A stretch of DNA of 19,027 nucleotides. It comes from a bacterium (GTDB taxonomy: Bacteria; Patescibacteriota; Minisyncoccia; Minisyncoccales; CG1-02-41-26). The DNA is taken from assembly GCA_030615715.1 (NCBI GenBank), contig JAUWYS010000003.1, positions 1 to 19,027 on the forward strand. The letters are read 5' to 3'. Shown in pieces: positions 6,811-14,506 of the stretch. The notes under the pieces are model-generated. The model saw only the letters and a list, made by a program, of their open reading frames with translations, was not told where the DNA came from and did no database searches. The position numbers and the translations under genes were made by a program. Each line of letters begins with the position of its first letter. Within the stretch, counting starts at the first letter, position 1.

Positions 6811-8799
6811 ATGTTATTTTTACCACTTATTATTTCTATTTTTGCTTTTGTTTTCGGACTTTTTTTATTTTTAGGCCTCGAAAAAATCCCCGAGGGTTCC
6901 GAAAAGGTAGTTGAAATTTCCCTGGCTATCCGAAAAGGGGCCATGACTTTTCTCAGGAGAGAATTTAAGATTTTATTTTTGATTTTGATTCTTATTGCCT
7001 TAGTTTTGGGAATGGCAATTGATTTCAGGCAAGCGCTGACCTTCTTAATTGGGGCTGGACTTTCCGCAACAGCCGGATTTTTGGGAATGATGGTGGCCAC
7101 CAAAAGCAATGGACGAGTAGCCAATGCTGCTCTTCAATCTCTCTCAGGAGCTTTTCGAATAGCTTTTCGCGGAGGGACCATCACCGGAATGTTTGTGACT
7201 TCTTTAGGGCTTTTAGGAATAATTTTGGTCTGGCTTTTATTTAAAACGCCAGAGGTCTTGATAAGTTTTGCTTTCGGCTGTTCCTTGATTGCTCTTTTTT
7301 TGAGGGTTGGTGGAGGGATGTACACTAAGTCGGCTGATATTGGCGCTGATTTAGTCGGCAAAATAGAAAAAGGGATACCAGAGGACGATCCCCGAAACCC
7401 AGCCGTTATTGCTGATGCGGTAGGAGATAATGTGGGGGATATAGCTGGCATGGGTTCGGACCTTTTTGAATCCTATGTTTCAGCCATTGCGGCTGTCACC
7501 GTGCTGGGGGTGCCCCTTTATGGGGTGAGAGGGTTTATCTTCCCTATTCTTTTGGCTGGAGCCGGAATCTTAGCTTCAATGGTGGGAAGTTTTTTGGTCA
7601 GGATAAAATCTGAAAAAACTGAACTTAGTTTTCAAGAGCAAACAGAAAAAGTGAGAGGAGCCATGCAAAAGGGAATGATTTTTGCCAACGGCTTGATGGT
7701 GATGGCTGCCTATTTCATTGCTCGATATATTTTGGGAGATTTGGGGGTCTTTTGGGCGGTGGTTACTGGCTTGGCCATTGGTATTTTGCTTAGTTTCTCC
7801 ATCCAATATTATACTTCAGATAAATACCCCCCAGTTTTATCAATTGCCCGCTCTTCCAAAACAGGGGCTTCTTTGAATATCATTGAAGGTTTTTCTCAGG
7901 GAATGATAAGTGTGGTCATACCAGCTATGGCAATAGGCATAGGTATGATTTTGGTTTACAAATTTGCCGGTCTTTTTGGCATTGCCGTTTCCTCAGTAGG
8001 AATTCTCTCGGTTTTGGGAATTAATTTGTCAGCTGATTGTTACGGACCAGTGGTAGATAATGCGGCAGGAATTGCTGAGATGGCTTCCTTGCCTGATATA
8101 GTTAGAAAGAGAACCGATGCCTTAGATTCGGTTGGCAACACAACCGCCGCCACTGGAAAAGGTTTTGCCATTGGTTCAGCAGGACTTGCTGCTTTAGCCT
8201 GGTTAGCTGTTTTTGCTCGAGCAGCAAATTTAGAAACTCTTTCTCTGATCACCCCCGAAGTAATAGGAGGATTGTTTATCGGAGCGATGCTCTCTTTTGC
8301 TTTTTGCAGTTTGGCTATGAAAGCGGTAAGCCGGGGAGCCTTTACGGTTGTTGAGGAAGTTAGACGCCAATTTAGAGAAATTTCCGGCTTGATGGAAGGA
8401 AAAGCCAAGCCCGATTATGCCAGATGTATAGATATCACCACCAAGAGAGCTTTAAAATCAATGATTTTACCTGGGACTTTAGCGATCTTGGTTCCAATTG
8501 CGGTGGGGATATTTTTGGGGCTTGAAGCTTTGGCTGGGTTTTTGCTGGGAACTTTAGTTACTGGCTTTCTTTTGGCGGTTATGATGGCTAATGCTGGTGG
8601 AGCCTGGGACAATGCCAAAAAATACATTGAGGCTGGCAATTTAGGAGGCAAGGGTTCTGCTCCTCATAAAGCCGCAGTTGTCGGGGACACGGTGGGAGAT
8701 AGTATGAAAGACACCGCCGGTCCTTCTCTGAACATTTTAATCAAGGTGGTAGGAGTAGTTTCTCTAATCTTTATTCCCCTCTTCTTATTACTCGGTTAG
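6811..8799 (+). CDS. hppA: Membrane-bound pyrophosphatase, K+-dependent type (H+- or Na+-pumping)
   Basis: A 662-residue integral membrane protein of normal length for the family, with about 16 hydrophobic segments. It couples hydrolysis of pyrophosphate to ion pumping. Visible signatures are ADIGADLVGK (Asp176, Asp180), EDDPRNP (Asp192, Asp193), DAVGDNVGD (Asp202, Asp206, Asp210), and DLFES with Glu220. GNTTAATGKG carries Ala446 and Gly449 at the positions where K+-independent enzymes have Lys and Thr, and Glu in DLFES also fits the K+-dependent class. Whether it moves H+ or Na+ cannot be read here. The C-terminal loop reads VGDTVGDSMKDTAGPS instead of the usual GDPFKDTSGPS. The ATG at 6811 is chosen because an upstream ATG lies in a hairpin and would add a non-hydrophobic stretch. 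Confidence 0.95.
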   Translation: MLFLPLIISIFAFVFGLFLFLGLEKIPEGSEKVVEISLAIRKGAMTFLRREFKILFLILILIALVLGMAIDFRQALTFLIGAGLSATAGFLGMMVATKSNGRVANAALQSLSGAFRIAFRGGTITGMFVTSLGLLGIILVWLLFKTPEVLISFAFGCSLIALFLRVGGGMYTKSADIGADLVGKIEKGIPEDDPRNPAVIADAVGDNVGDIAGMGSDLFESYVSAIAAVTVLGVPLYGVRGFIFPILLAGAGILASMVGSFLVRIKSEKTELSFQEQTEKVRGAMQKGMIFANGLMVMAAYFIARYILGDLGVFWAVVTGLAIGILLSFSIQYYTSDKYPPVLSIARSSKTGASLNIIEGFSQGMISVVIPAMAIGIGMILVYKFAGLFGIAVSSVGILSVLGINLSADCYGPVVDNAAGIAEMASLPDIVRKRTDALDSVGNTTAATGKGFAIGSAGLAALAWLAVFARAANLETLSLITPEVIGGLFIGAMLSFAFCSLAMKAVSRGAFTVVEEVRRQFREISGLMEGKAKPDYARCIDITTKRALKSMILPGTLAILVPIAVGIFLGLEALAGFLLGTLVTGFLLAVMMANAGGAWDNAKKYIEAGNLGGKGSAPHKAAVVGDTVGDSMKDTAGPSLNILIKVVGVVSLIFIPLFLLLG

Positions 8800-8836
8800 A
8801 AGGACGGAGTAGGAACAATTCCCATTTTTAGATTAG

Positions 8837-8865
8837 ACAGAGATCCGATCTCTGTTTTTTATTTT
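8837..8865 (+). terminator. Intrinsic terminator after hppA
   Basis: ACAGAGAT (8837-8844), CCG loop and ATCTCTGT (8848-8855) form a perfect 8-bp stem, followed by a T-rich tail (T6, A, T4 from 8855 to 8865). It lies 38 bases after the hppA stop on the plus strand and closes that transcription unit. Confidence 0.88.
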
Positions 8866-8885
8866 AAGTCGGGGATTATTAAAAT

Positions 8886-8928
8886 CTGGCAAAATGAAGA
8901 TATTGGTGTAAAATATATTCAGGAAGAG
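8886..8928 (+). promoter_or_regulatory. Probable promoter and Shine-Dalgarno site of tig
   Basis: CTGGCA (8886-8891) and TAAAAT (8909-8914) are spaced by 17 bases and lie directly after the hppA terminator. AGGAAGAG (8921-8928) is followed 8 bases after AGGA by the tig ATG (8933). This is the clearest ribosome-binding site in the window; most other genes lack one. Confidence 0.55.
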
Positions 8929-8932
8929 AATT

Positions 8933-10204
8933 ATGAAAGCCTTAATTAAAAAACTCCCTAACTCAAAAGTTGAGATTTTATTTGAAGTTCCCTGGCAGGA
9001 ATTTCAACCTTTTTTAGATGAGGCTGCTCAGACACTGGGCAAGAATTTAAAATTTAAGGGGTTTCGGCAAGGTAAAGCTCCCAGAGAGATGATTGAAAAA
9101 GAAATGGGAGAGGAAAAAATTTTAGCTGCAGCAGCCGAACTTGTCATCAAAAACAAATATTCCAGATTGGTCTTTGAGAAAAAACTTGAAGTTATTGATG
9201 CGCCTCAAGTTGAAATTTTAAAATTGGCCCGAGGCAATCCTTTTTCTTTCAGGGTTAAGGTTAATGTTTTACCTGAAATACCATTACCCGATTGCCAAAA
9301 GATTGCTTCTGAAGTAGCAAGAAAAGAAGTTTCAATTGAAGCCCGAGAGATAGATGATGCTCTAAATTGGTTACAAAGGTCAAGAGCCCGCTTCAAAGAT
9401 TTGGCGAGAGCAGCTCAAAAAGGAGATTTTTTGGAAATTGACTATTCTTCTCCTCAGCTTGAGAAAGGAAAAATTTATCAAGATAGATTTTTAATGGGCA
9501 AGGGCTATTTTGTTCCTGGGTTTGAAGAGAATCTTCAAGGAATGAAAGCTGGGGAAGAAAAAGAGTTTACGGTTCGTTTTCCCAAAGATTATTTTAACCA
9601 AGAGTTAGCTTCAAAAAATATTAACTTTAAGGTTAAAGTTAAAAAAGTCCAGCAAATGGAGTTGCCTCAATTGAATGATAATTTTGCTCGAAGTTTAGGG
9701 GAGTTTGACAGTTTGGGAGATTTAAGAAAAAAACTTAAAGAGGGTATCAAAAGAGAAAAAACAATTAAAGAAACCCAAAGGCGAAGAACGGAGATTTTAG
9801 AGAGAATATCAGAGGCCTTGAAATTTGAAATTCCCCAGGCTTTAGTTGATTTGGAAAAAGACAGGATGGTAGATGACCTCAAAAGGGAAGTGACTCAAGG
9901 TCTTAAAACGAGCTTTGAGGATTATTTAAAGAAGATTCAAAAAACAGAAAAAGAATTAAGAAATTCTTTTTCAGGAGAAGCCCAAAAAAAAGTTAAGGAG
10001 CTCTTGATTCTGAGAGAAATCGGCAAAAAAGAAGAAATCAGCGTTTCTGAAGAAGAGATAAAAACTGCTGTTAATGGATTTTTAAAAAATTACCCAGGGC
10101 CAGAAAAAGCCAAAAAAGAAATTGACTTAGACCGCCTCAAAGAGTATTATAAAGGAGTAATCTATAATGAAAAGGTTTTCCAAATTTTAGAAAAACCAAA
10201 ATAA
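8933..10204 (+). CDS. tig: Trigger factor (ribosome-associated chaperone)
   Basis: A 423-residue protein with the three-domain layout of trigger factor. The N-terminal ribosome-binding domain (about 1-115) contains the signature FKGFRQGKAP (41-50), which docks at the exit tunnel. The FKBP-like peptidyl-prolyl isomerase domain (about 155-240) contains GKGYFVPGFEENLQGMKAGE at 189-208. The helical C-terminal chaperone domain runs from about 245 to the end. The start is fixed by a good Shine-Dalgarno site. The gene is separated from hppA by a terminator and is followed by clpP, the usual bacterial order; clpX does not follow here. The TAA stop is the first part of a 28-bp repeat. Confidence 0.95.
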   Translation: MKALIKKLPNSKVEILFEVPWQEFQPFLDEAAQTLGKNLKFKGFRQGKAPREMIEKEMGEEKILAAAAELVIKNKYSRLVFEKKLEVIDAPQVEILKLARGNPFSFRVKVNVLPEIPLPDCQKIASEVARKEVSIEAREIDDALNWLQRSRARFKDLARAAQKGDFLEIDYSSPQLEKGKIYQDRFLMGKGYFVPGFEENLQGMKAGEEKEFTVRFPKDYFNQELASKNINFKVKVKKVQQMELPQLNDNFARSLGEFDSLGDLRKKLKEGIKREKTIKETQRRRTEILERISEALKFEIPQALVDLEKDRMVDDLKREVTQGLKTSFEDYLKKIQKTEKELRNSFSGEAQKKVKELLILREIGKKEEISVSEEEIKTAVNGFLKNYPGPEKAKKEIDLDRLKEYYKGVIYNEKVFQILEKPK

Positions 10205-10286
10205 GAACCTGCTTCGCAGAACCTTGATTCGCTAAGGAATAATCATATAATCTTGAATTAAGAACCTGCTTCGCAGAACCTTGATT
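10202..10286 (+). repeat. Two direct copies of a 28-bp repeat between tig and clpP
   Basis: Identical 28-base copies lie at 10202-10229 and 10259-10286, both beginning TAAGAACC and ending CCTTGATT. Each contains CTGC-TTC-GCAG, a small hairpin. The CCTTG near its end can pair with a downstream AAGG or CAAGG just outside the copy. The first copy includes the tig stop codon. The 29 bases between the copies are unrelated AT-rich sequence. Confidence 0.9.
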
Positions 10287-10310
10287 TCGGCAAGGTAAAA
10301 TAAATATATT
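10224..10310 (+). promoter_or_regulatory. Candidate tandem promoters of clpP
   Basis: The end of each repeat copy supplies TTGATT as a possible -35. In copy 1 it is at 10224-10229 and is followed after 16 bases by a perfect TATAAT (10246-10251). In copy 2 it is at 10281-10286 and is followed after 18 bases by TATATT (10305-10310). The second would give a very short clpP leader of about 6-8 bases. This rests on sequence matches only, in AT-rich DNA. Confidence 0.5.
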
Positions 10311-10323
10311 CCGAAAATAAACT

Positions 10324-10914
10324 ATGCCTATTATTCCAACCATTATTGAAAAATCTCAAAGAGGAGAGCGATTTTACGATATCTTCTCAAGGTTGCTTGA
10401 AGAGAGAATAATCTTTTTGTCAGGCCCAATTAGCGACCCTTTGGCTAACTTAGTGATTGCGGAAATTTTACTCTTGGCTTCAAAAGACCCCAAAAGAGAT
10501 ATCAAGCTTTACATTAACACTCCCGGTGGTTCGGTGACCGCTGGCTTGGCAATCTATGACACCATCCAATATGTAGATTGTGATATTTCAACTATCTGTG
10601 TTGGCTTGGCAGGTTCCATGGGGGCAACTTTGTTGGCGGCCGGCGCCAAAGGAAAAAGGTTTTCTTTACCCAATTCAGAAATTCTTTTGCATCAAATAGC
10701 AGGAGGAATTACTGGTCAGGCAGCAGAAATTGAAATCGGAGCCCGCCAAATTATTAAAATAAAGCAAAAGCTCAATCAGATTTTGGCCAAACACACTGGC
10801 CAACCCTTAAAGAAAGTAGAAAAAGATACTGATAGAGATTTTTATCTTTCAGCTGAGGAAGCAAAGAGGTATGGGATTATAGATGAAGTAATCAAAGGGA
10901 AGGAGGGAAAATAA
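10324..10914 (+). CDS. clpP: ATP-dependent Clp protease proteolytic subunit
   Basis: A 196-residue protein of standard ClpP length. The N-terminus [20 protein letters not shown] and [12 protein letters not shown] match the family, as do [19 protein letters not shown] (62-80) and the catalytic triad: Ser98 in GLAGSMGA, His123 in LLHQIAGG and Asp172 in [20 protein letters not shown]. ClpP forms a tetradecameric barrel that degrades proteins fed by Clp ATPases; no ATPase gene is in the window. There is no Shine-Dalgarno site and only a short leader. The ATG is the only one upstream of the conserved N-terminus. A membrane-anchored small protein follows after 50 bases. Confidence 0.97.
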   Translation: MPIIPTIIEKSQRGERFYDIFSRLLEERIIFLSGPISDPLANLVIAEILLLASKDPKRDIKLYINTPGGSVTAGLAIYDTIQYVDCDISTICVGLAGSMGATLLAAGAKGKRFSLPNSEILLHQIAGGITGQAAEIEIGARQIIKIKQKLNQILAKHTGQPLKKVEKDTDRDFYLSAEEAKRYGIIDEVIKGKEGK

Positions 10915-10964
10915 AAACAAAGGTCAAAAAATAAAAAGGTCTAAATTTAATTTAAACAAAGAAT

Positions 10965-11471
10965 ATGGCAAAGAAGAAAGATAGAGAAAAGACCTACCGC
11001 TTAATTTTAATCTCGGTAGGAATTGTCATTTTAATCTTAATCATCTTAGTCCTCTTCTTTCCAGGCAAACTACCCTGGCTTGAAAAGGAAGAGGAGTTAA
11101 CTATGCCAAAAAAACAAACTCAACCATCTGAAACCGCTCCAGCTGAAGAATATCCTCACAACCTTATCGAGGGAACAATTTCAGAGATTGACCATTCAAA
11201 GCCAACCAGCTTTGTTTTGGAGGCCGACACCTCAAAAATTAGCACCGCCAAAGCCACCTCCATGGAAAAAGCCATCAAGCTCACCAAAAATACTAAGATT
11301 GTCCTTTATGATATGGTCACTAAAAAAGAATCTTCCTTAAAGTTTTCAGAGCTTGAAGTAGGAGACCCCCTTGTTATTGGGACAGAAGAATCTACTTACG
11401 AAAAGGTAAATGAACTTGATGAGTTTATAGCAACCAAGATAAGCAAGTTTGTGAATTATCCAGAAGAATAG
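10965..11471 (+). CDS. Small membrane-anchored protein with DUF5666-like soluble domain
   Basis: A 168-residue protein. A basic N-terminus (KKKDREK) precedes one strong transmembrane helix at about 12-32, then a Pro/Glu/Lys/Thr linker (about 38-63) and a compact domain from about 66 to 163. That domain begins IEGTISEID and continues with alternating strand patterns (SFVLEAD, TKIVLYD, LEVGDPLVIGTEE, ATKISKFV). The pattern recalls small beta-barrel domains of the DUF5666 kind, but the match is by eye and weak. The rest probably faces outward. It ends 5 bases before the HxsD gene and may be the first gene of the modification operon or just a neighbour; nothing in it looks like a His-Xaa-Ser repeat. 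Confidence 0.6.
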   Translation: MAKKKDREKTYRLILISVGIVILILIILVLFFPGKLPWLEKEEELTMPKKQTQPSETAPAEEYPHNLIEGTISEIDHSKPTSFVLEADTSKISTAKATSMEKAIKLTKNTKIVLYDMVTKKESSLKFSELEVGDPLVIGTEESTYEKVNELDEFIATKISKFVNYPEE

Positions 11472-11476
11472 ATTAT

Positions 11477-11860
11477 ATGCCCTCAAAAGTGATATCTCTC
11501 AACCCCAAAATCTATCCTTTAGAAGCTATTTATGGAGCTTGTTATGTTTTTATTGACCGAGCTTATCTGTTTTTAGACGGAGACCCCAAAGAAGAGGTAA
11601 AGGTTTATATCAAAGGAAAAAGCAATCTTAGTCCTAAAAAGCTTGAAGCTCTGGCAGGAGAATTTGAAAACGAACTTTTAAACTATACCTTACGGTTGGC
11701 TCTGGCTAAGAACACCAGAAAAGTTAGGGAAACCATTGTTGAAAAGGCCTTGTTTTCAGCCCTGCCCCAGGAAAAAATAAGAGAAGATGAGGAGGTGGTT
11801 GAGGAGGACCCTCTGGGAATTGCTGTGCCCTGGGAAGAAAAATATGGCAAGAAAAAATAA
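11477..11860 (+). CDS. hxsD: His-Xaa-Ser system protein HxsD
   Basis: A 127-residue protein. Residues 4-47 read KVISLNPKIYPLEAIYGACYVFIDRAYLFL and then a strand EEVKVYIKGK, the usual HxsD start (a Tyr-Pro-Leu-Glu-Ala-Ile turn followed by a helix and two strands). Residues 63-73 (FENELLNYTLR) match the LLNDYxLRE-type motif that names the family. It continues with RKVRETIVEKALFSALP and ends in an acidic tail with DPLGIAVPWEEKYG. HxsD is a small partner in His-Xaa-Ser radical SAM systems; its exact role is not established, but leader binding or chaperoning is a reasonable guess. It is followed at once by a short paralogue and HxsB, which supports the call. Confidence 0.82.
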   Translation: MPSKVISLNPKIYPLEAIYGACYVFIDRAYLFLDGDPKEEVKVYIKGKSNLSPKKLEALAGEFENELLNYTLRLALAKNTRKVRETIVEKALFSALPQEKIREDEEVVEEDPLGIAVPWEEKYGKKK

Positions 11861-11861
11861 G

Positions 11862-12062
11862 ATGAGCATTACTTTTAATAAAGATTTTTATAACCTCCGA
11901 GCCATCAAGAAAGCAGTCCAGGTCTATCAGGGATTAGCCGATTTTGAGATAGCACCAACTAAAAAATCTATTAAGGTAACTCTCAATAATATAAACCTTG
12001 AGGCGAAAGAGTTTATTAAAGAAGAATTTTCTAACTATGTCTTGGCAATAACGAAACAATGA
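11862..12062 (+). CDS. Short HxsD-like protein
   Basis: A 66-residue protein. SITFNKDFYNLRAIKKAV aligns with the start of the preceding HxsD (KVISLNPKIYPLEAIYGAC), a DFEIAPTKKSIKVTL strand pair follows, and the last part, AKEFIKEEFSNYVLAITKQ, aligns with FENELLNYTLR. It therefore looks like a second, shorter member of the HxsD fold that ends right after the motif. The start at 11862 leaves a 1-base gap after hxsD; an in-frame ATG at 11844, with GGAAG 7 bases before it, would add MARKNK and overlap hxsD by 17 bases. The stop overlaps the hxsB ATG (ATGA). It may pair with HxsD or have a separate binding job. Confidence 0.72.
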   Translation: MSITFNKDFYNLRAIKKAVQVYQGLADFEIAPTKKSIKVTLNNINLEAKEFIKEEFSNYVLAITKQ

Positions 12063-13477
12063 TTAAAACTGGCTTCTTTCGTTTCAAAAAATTAGGACCT
12101 AAATACCTTTTAACCAATGAGCTTGGTGATTTTATTTTCCTCAAAGAAAGGGAGTTTAAAAGCTTCCAGGAAGGAAAAATTAAACCAGAAAGTCCAGTTT
12201 ATGAAGAATTAGACAAAAAGCACTTTACCTCCCAATCTTGGCAATGTGAAAACTGTCAACAACGATTTATTCAAAGATATAGCCAGCGTCGTGAATACTT
12301 AAGCCAAGGCCCGGGACTTCATATCATTATTGTCACTCTCCGCTGTGACCACGCTTGCATTTATTGTCATGCCTCATCAAAAAGTATGAAAAGATTTGAT
12401 TTGGATATGAAAAGAAATACCGCTCAGAAAGTAGTGGATATGATTTTTGAGACTACTTCTCCTGATATTAACGTGGAGTTTCAAGGAGGAGAACCCTTAG
12501 CGAATTTTGGGATAGTTAAGTTCATTATCAATCAAGTGCTGGAAAAGAATAAAAAAGCAAAGAAACGTTTAAGGTTTAGCTTGGTTTCTACCATGACTTT
12601 GCTCAGCGATGAAAAATTAAATTGGCTCAATCAAAAAAAGATTTCCCTTTGCAGTTCTTTGGATGGACCTGAAAAACTCCATAATAAAAATAGACCGATG
12701 CTTAGTGGCAAAAATGGTTATCTGGGGACAGTTCGAGGAATTAAAAAAGCAAAAAAGAAATACAAAGATTTACGTTATCAGATAAATGCTTTACTTACCA
12801 CAACCCGCGACTCTTTAGATTTTCCTAAAGAAATCGTTGATGAATATGTAAGATTGGGTTTAAGAGATATTCATTTGAGATGGCTTAACCCATTTGGCAT
12901 GGCCAAGCAACCCCAAAAGAAGATTGGTTACCGGGCTGAAGAATTTGTTAAGTTTTATAAAAAGGCCTTGGATTACATCATAAAACTAAACCACAAAGGC
13001 ATAAATATTAGAGAAAGGATGGCGATGATGATTACCCAGAAGGCCTTTACTGACAATGATCCTAATTTTTTAGACCTCCGCTCTCCTTGTGGGGCGGGTA
13101 TTGGACAGCTTGCTTACCACTATAATGGCGATGTCTATACCTGTGATGAAGGAAGAATGCTGGGCCAAATGGGAGATGAAACTTTTAAACTTGGTAATGT
13201 TCATAAAAATTCTTACCAGGAAATTATTTCCTCTCCAGTAACCAGGTCTTTATGTGTTGCTTCCACTTTAGATGGTTTGGCCGGTTGCAGCGACTGCGTT
13301 TATCTCCCCTATTGCGGAGTTTGTCCGGTTTTCAACTATTCAGAAGAAGGGGATATCTTTGCCCAAGCACCGAACAATTTTCGCTGCCAGGTTAATAAAA
13401 GTATTTTAGATTATCTCTTTCAGAAGTTTGAGGAGCCAAAAACCTTAAAAGTCTTTAAAAAATGGCTCAACAGATAA
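12059..13477 (+). CDS. hxsB: His-Xaa-Ser system radical SAM maturase HxsB
   Basis: A 472-residue protein, typical for HxsB. The N-terminus FFRFKKLG.KYLLTNELGDFIFL matches the family's pre-domain, followed by a CENC pair (C63, C66). The radical SAM core has LHIIIVTLRCDHACIYCHAS with C96, C100 and C103 binding the 4Fe-4S cluster, and FQGGEP at 141-146. The C-terminal auxiliary cluster region has SPCGAGIGQLAYHYNGDVYTCDEGRM (C344, C362) and GCSDCVYLPYCGVCP (C410, C413, C419, C422) plus C443, the strongest family identifier. HxsB installs a modification on a peptide or protein substrate in His-Xaa-Ser systems. It is coupled to the short HxsD-like gene by an ATGA overlap and overlaps the next radical SAM gene by 16 bases. 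Confidence 0.9.
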   Translation: MIKTGFFRFKKLGPKYLLTNELGDFIFLKEREFKSFQEGKIKPESPVYEELDKKHFTSQSWQCENCQQRFIQRYSQRREYLSQGPGLHIIIVTLRCDHACIYCHASSKSMKRFDLDMKRNTAQKVVDMIFETTSPDINVEFQGGEPLANFGIVKFIINQVLEKNKKAKKRLRFSLVSTMTLLSDEKLNWLNQKKISLCSSLDGPEKLHNKNRPMLSGKNGYLGTVRGIKKAKKKYKDLRYQINALLTTTRDSLDFPKEIVDEYVRLGLRDIHLRWLNPFGMAKQPQKKIGYRAEEFVKFYKKALDYIIKLNHKGINIRERMAMMITQKAFTDNDPNFLDLRSPCGAGIGQLAYHYNGDVYTCDEGRMLGQMGDETFKLGNVHKNSYQEIISSPVTRSLCVASTLDGLAGCSDCVYLPYCGVCPVFNYSEEGDIFAQAPNNFRCQVNKSILDYLFQKFEEPKTLKVFKKWLNR

Positions 13478-14505
13478 AATACTCTTCTTTATCTATTTTT
13501 CTTGGTGGCGGCTGCAATCTTAATTGCAGCTACTGTTTTGTTGACAAAGAAAATTTAGAAAAAATCAAGCCCAATATCTCTGAAATAAAAAAAGGCATTG
13601 ACTTTTTCTTAGCTAAAGCAACCAAGAACCCAACTATTAATTTTACCGGGGGAGAACCTTTGCTTTATTGGGGAATTTTAAAAGAATTGATGGAATATCT
13701 TAGAAAAAAGAAAAGAAAAATTTTTCTTATAGTTTCAACTAATGCTACTTTACTTGACAAAGAAAAATCTGAGTTTTTAAAAAAATATAATGTCGGCCTT
13801 TCAGTCAGTTTAGATGGTAAACAAGAAATCAATGACCTTTGGCGAGTTTTCAAAAACAAAAAAGATTCGGTTTTTGAAACGGTCTGGAAGAATATTGAGA
13901 ATTTAGATAAAAAAAGAATTAAAATCTCTTCGGTCTTCTTTCCCGAGACAGTAAGTCAGCTTACAGAAAATATTAAATTCTTTATTAAGAAAGGATTTCA
14001 GCAATTTGACTTTTATCCAGAAATCTACAGCTTGTGGTCAAACGCCCAACTTAAAACTTTAAAAAAATCCTTTGATGAATTTGCTGAGTTTTTTACTTCA
14101 ACTCCTTCTATTAGAATTTCTTTCTTGGATAGCATGCTTAAAAAAAACACTGAAAATTTCTGTTGCCAAATGCTTAATTTGAGTCCCGAGGGAAATTTTT
14201 ATCTCTGCGATAAAGTGTTTTCTTTTTTTGACGAAAGAAGAAAAAAATACCTAATTGGTGATGGCCAAAAAGGAATTGATGAGAAAAAAAGAGAAAATTT
14301 GTTAAAAAAAGCAAAAAAAGGAATCCTTAAAGAAACTGACAATAAATGTCTAAAATGTTCTCAGCAAATTTATTGTTTCTGTCCCATTGGTCTATATCTT
14401 TGGTCTAAAGAGAATAAAAAAGATTTCCAAAAACTTTTCCAAACCTTCTGTAAAATCTCCAAAATCTATATTTCCACCTTTTTAAAGCTAAGTAAAAGAA
14501 AATAG
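13462..14505 (+). CDS. Radical SAM/SPASM peptide-maturase-like enzyme
   Basis: A 347-residue protein. FLGGGCNLNCSYCFVDKE carries the cluster cysteines C18, C22 and C25, and FTGGEPLLYWG (61-71) is the SAM-binding motif; VSTNATLLD and VGLSVSLDG are further core strands typical of anSME-like maturases. A C-terminal SPASM-like set follows: C234/C235, C249 (FYLCDK), C296, C299, C305, C307 and C330. It sits where HxsC would be in a canonical operon, but the CxxxCxYCF motif and SPASM region are those of general sulfatase-maturase/peptide-maturase enzymes, so I do not call it HxsC. The start overlaps the hxsB end; the next gene begins one base after its stop. The substrate is unknown. Confidence 0.85.
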   Translation: MAQQIKYSSLSIFLGGGCNLNCSYCFVDKENLEKIKPNISEIKKGIDFFLAKATKNPTINFTGGEPLLYWGILKELMEYLRKKKRKIFLIVSTNATLLDKEKSEFLKKYNVGLSVSLDGKQEINDLWRVFKNKKDSVFETVWKNIENLDKKRIKISSVFFPETVSQLTENIKFFIKKGFQQFDFYPEIYSLWSNAQLKTLKKSFDEFAEFFTSTPSIRISFLDSMLKKNTENFCCQMLNLSPEGNFYLCDKVFSFFDERRKKYLIGDGQKGIDEKKRENLLKKAKKGILKETDNKCLKCSQQIYCFCPIGLYLWSKENKKDFQKLFQTFCKISKIYISTFLKLSKRK

Positions 14506-14506
14506 C

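Noticed and set aside
10202-10286. A CRISPR array or IS end
   Set aside because: Only two copies with a 29-base spacer, no cas genes, no transposase, and no other copies in the window.
13462-14505. Calling this gene HxsC because of its position after hxsB
   Set aside because: Its cluster motif (CNLNCSYCF) and SPASM cysteines match general peptide/sulfatase maturases; I saw nothing specific to HxsC.
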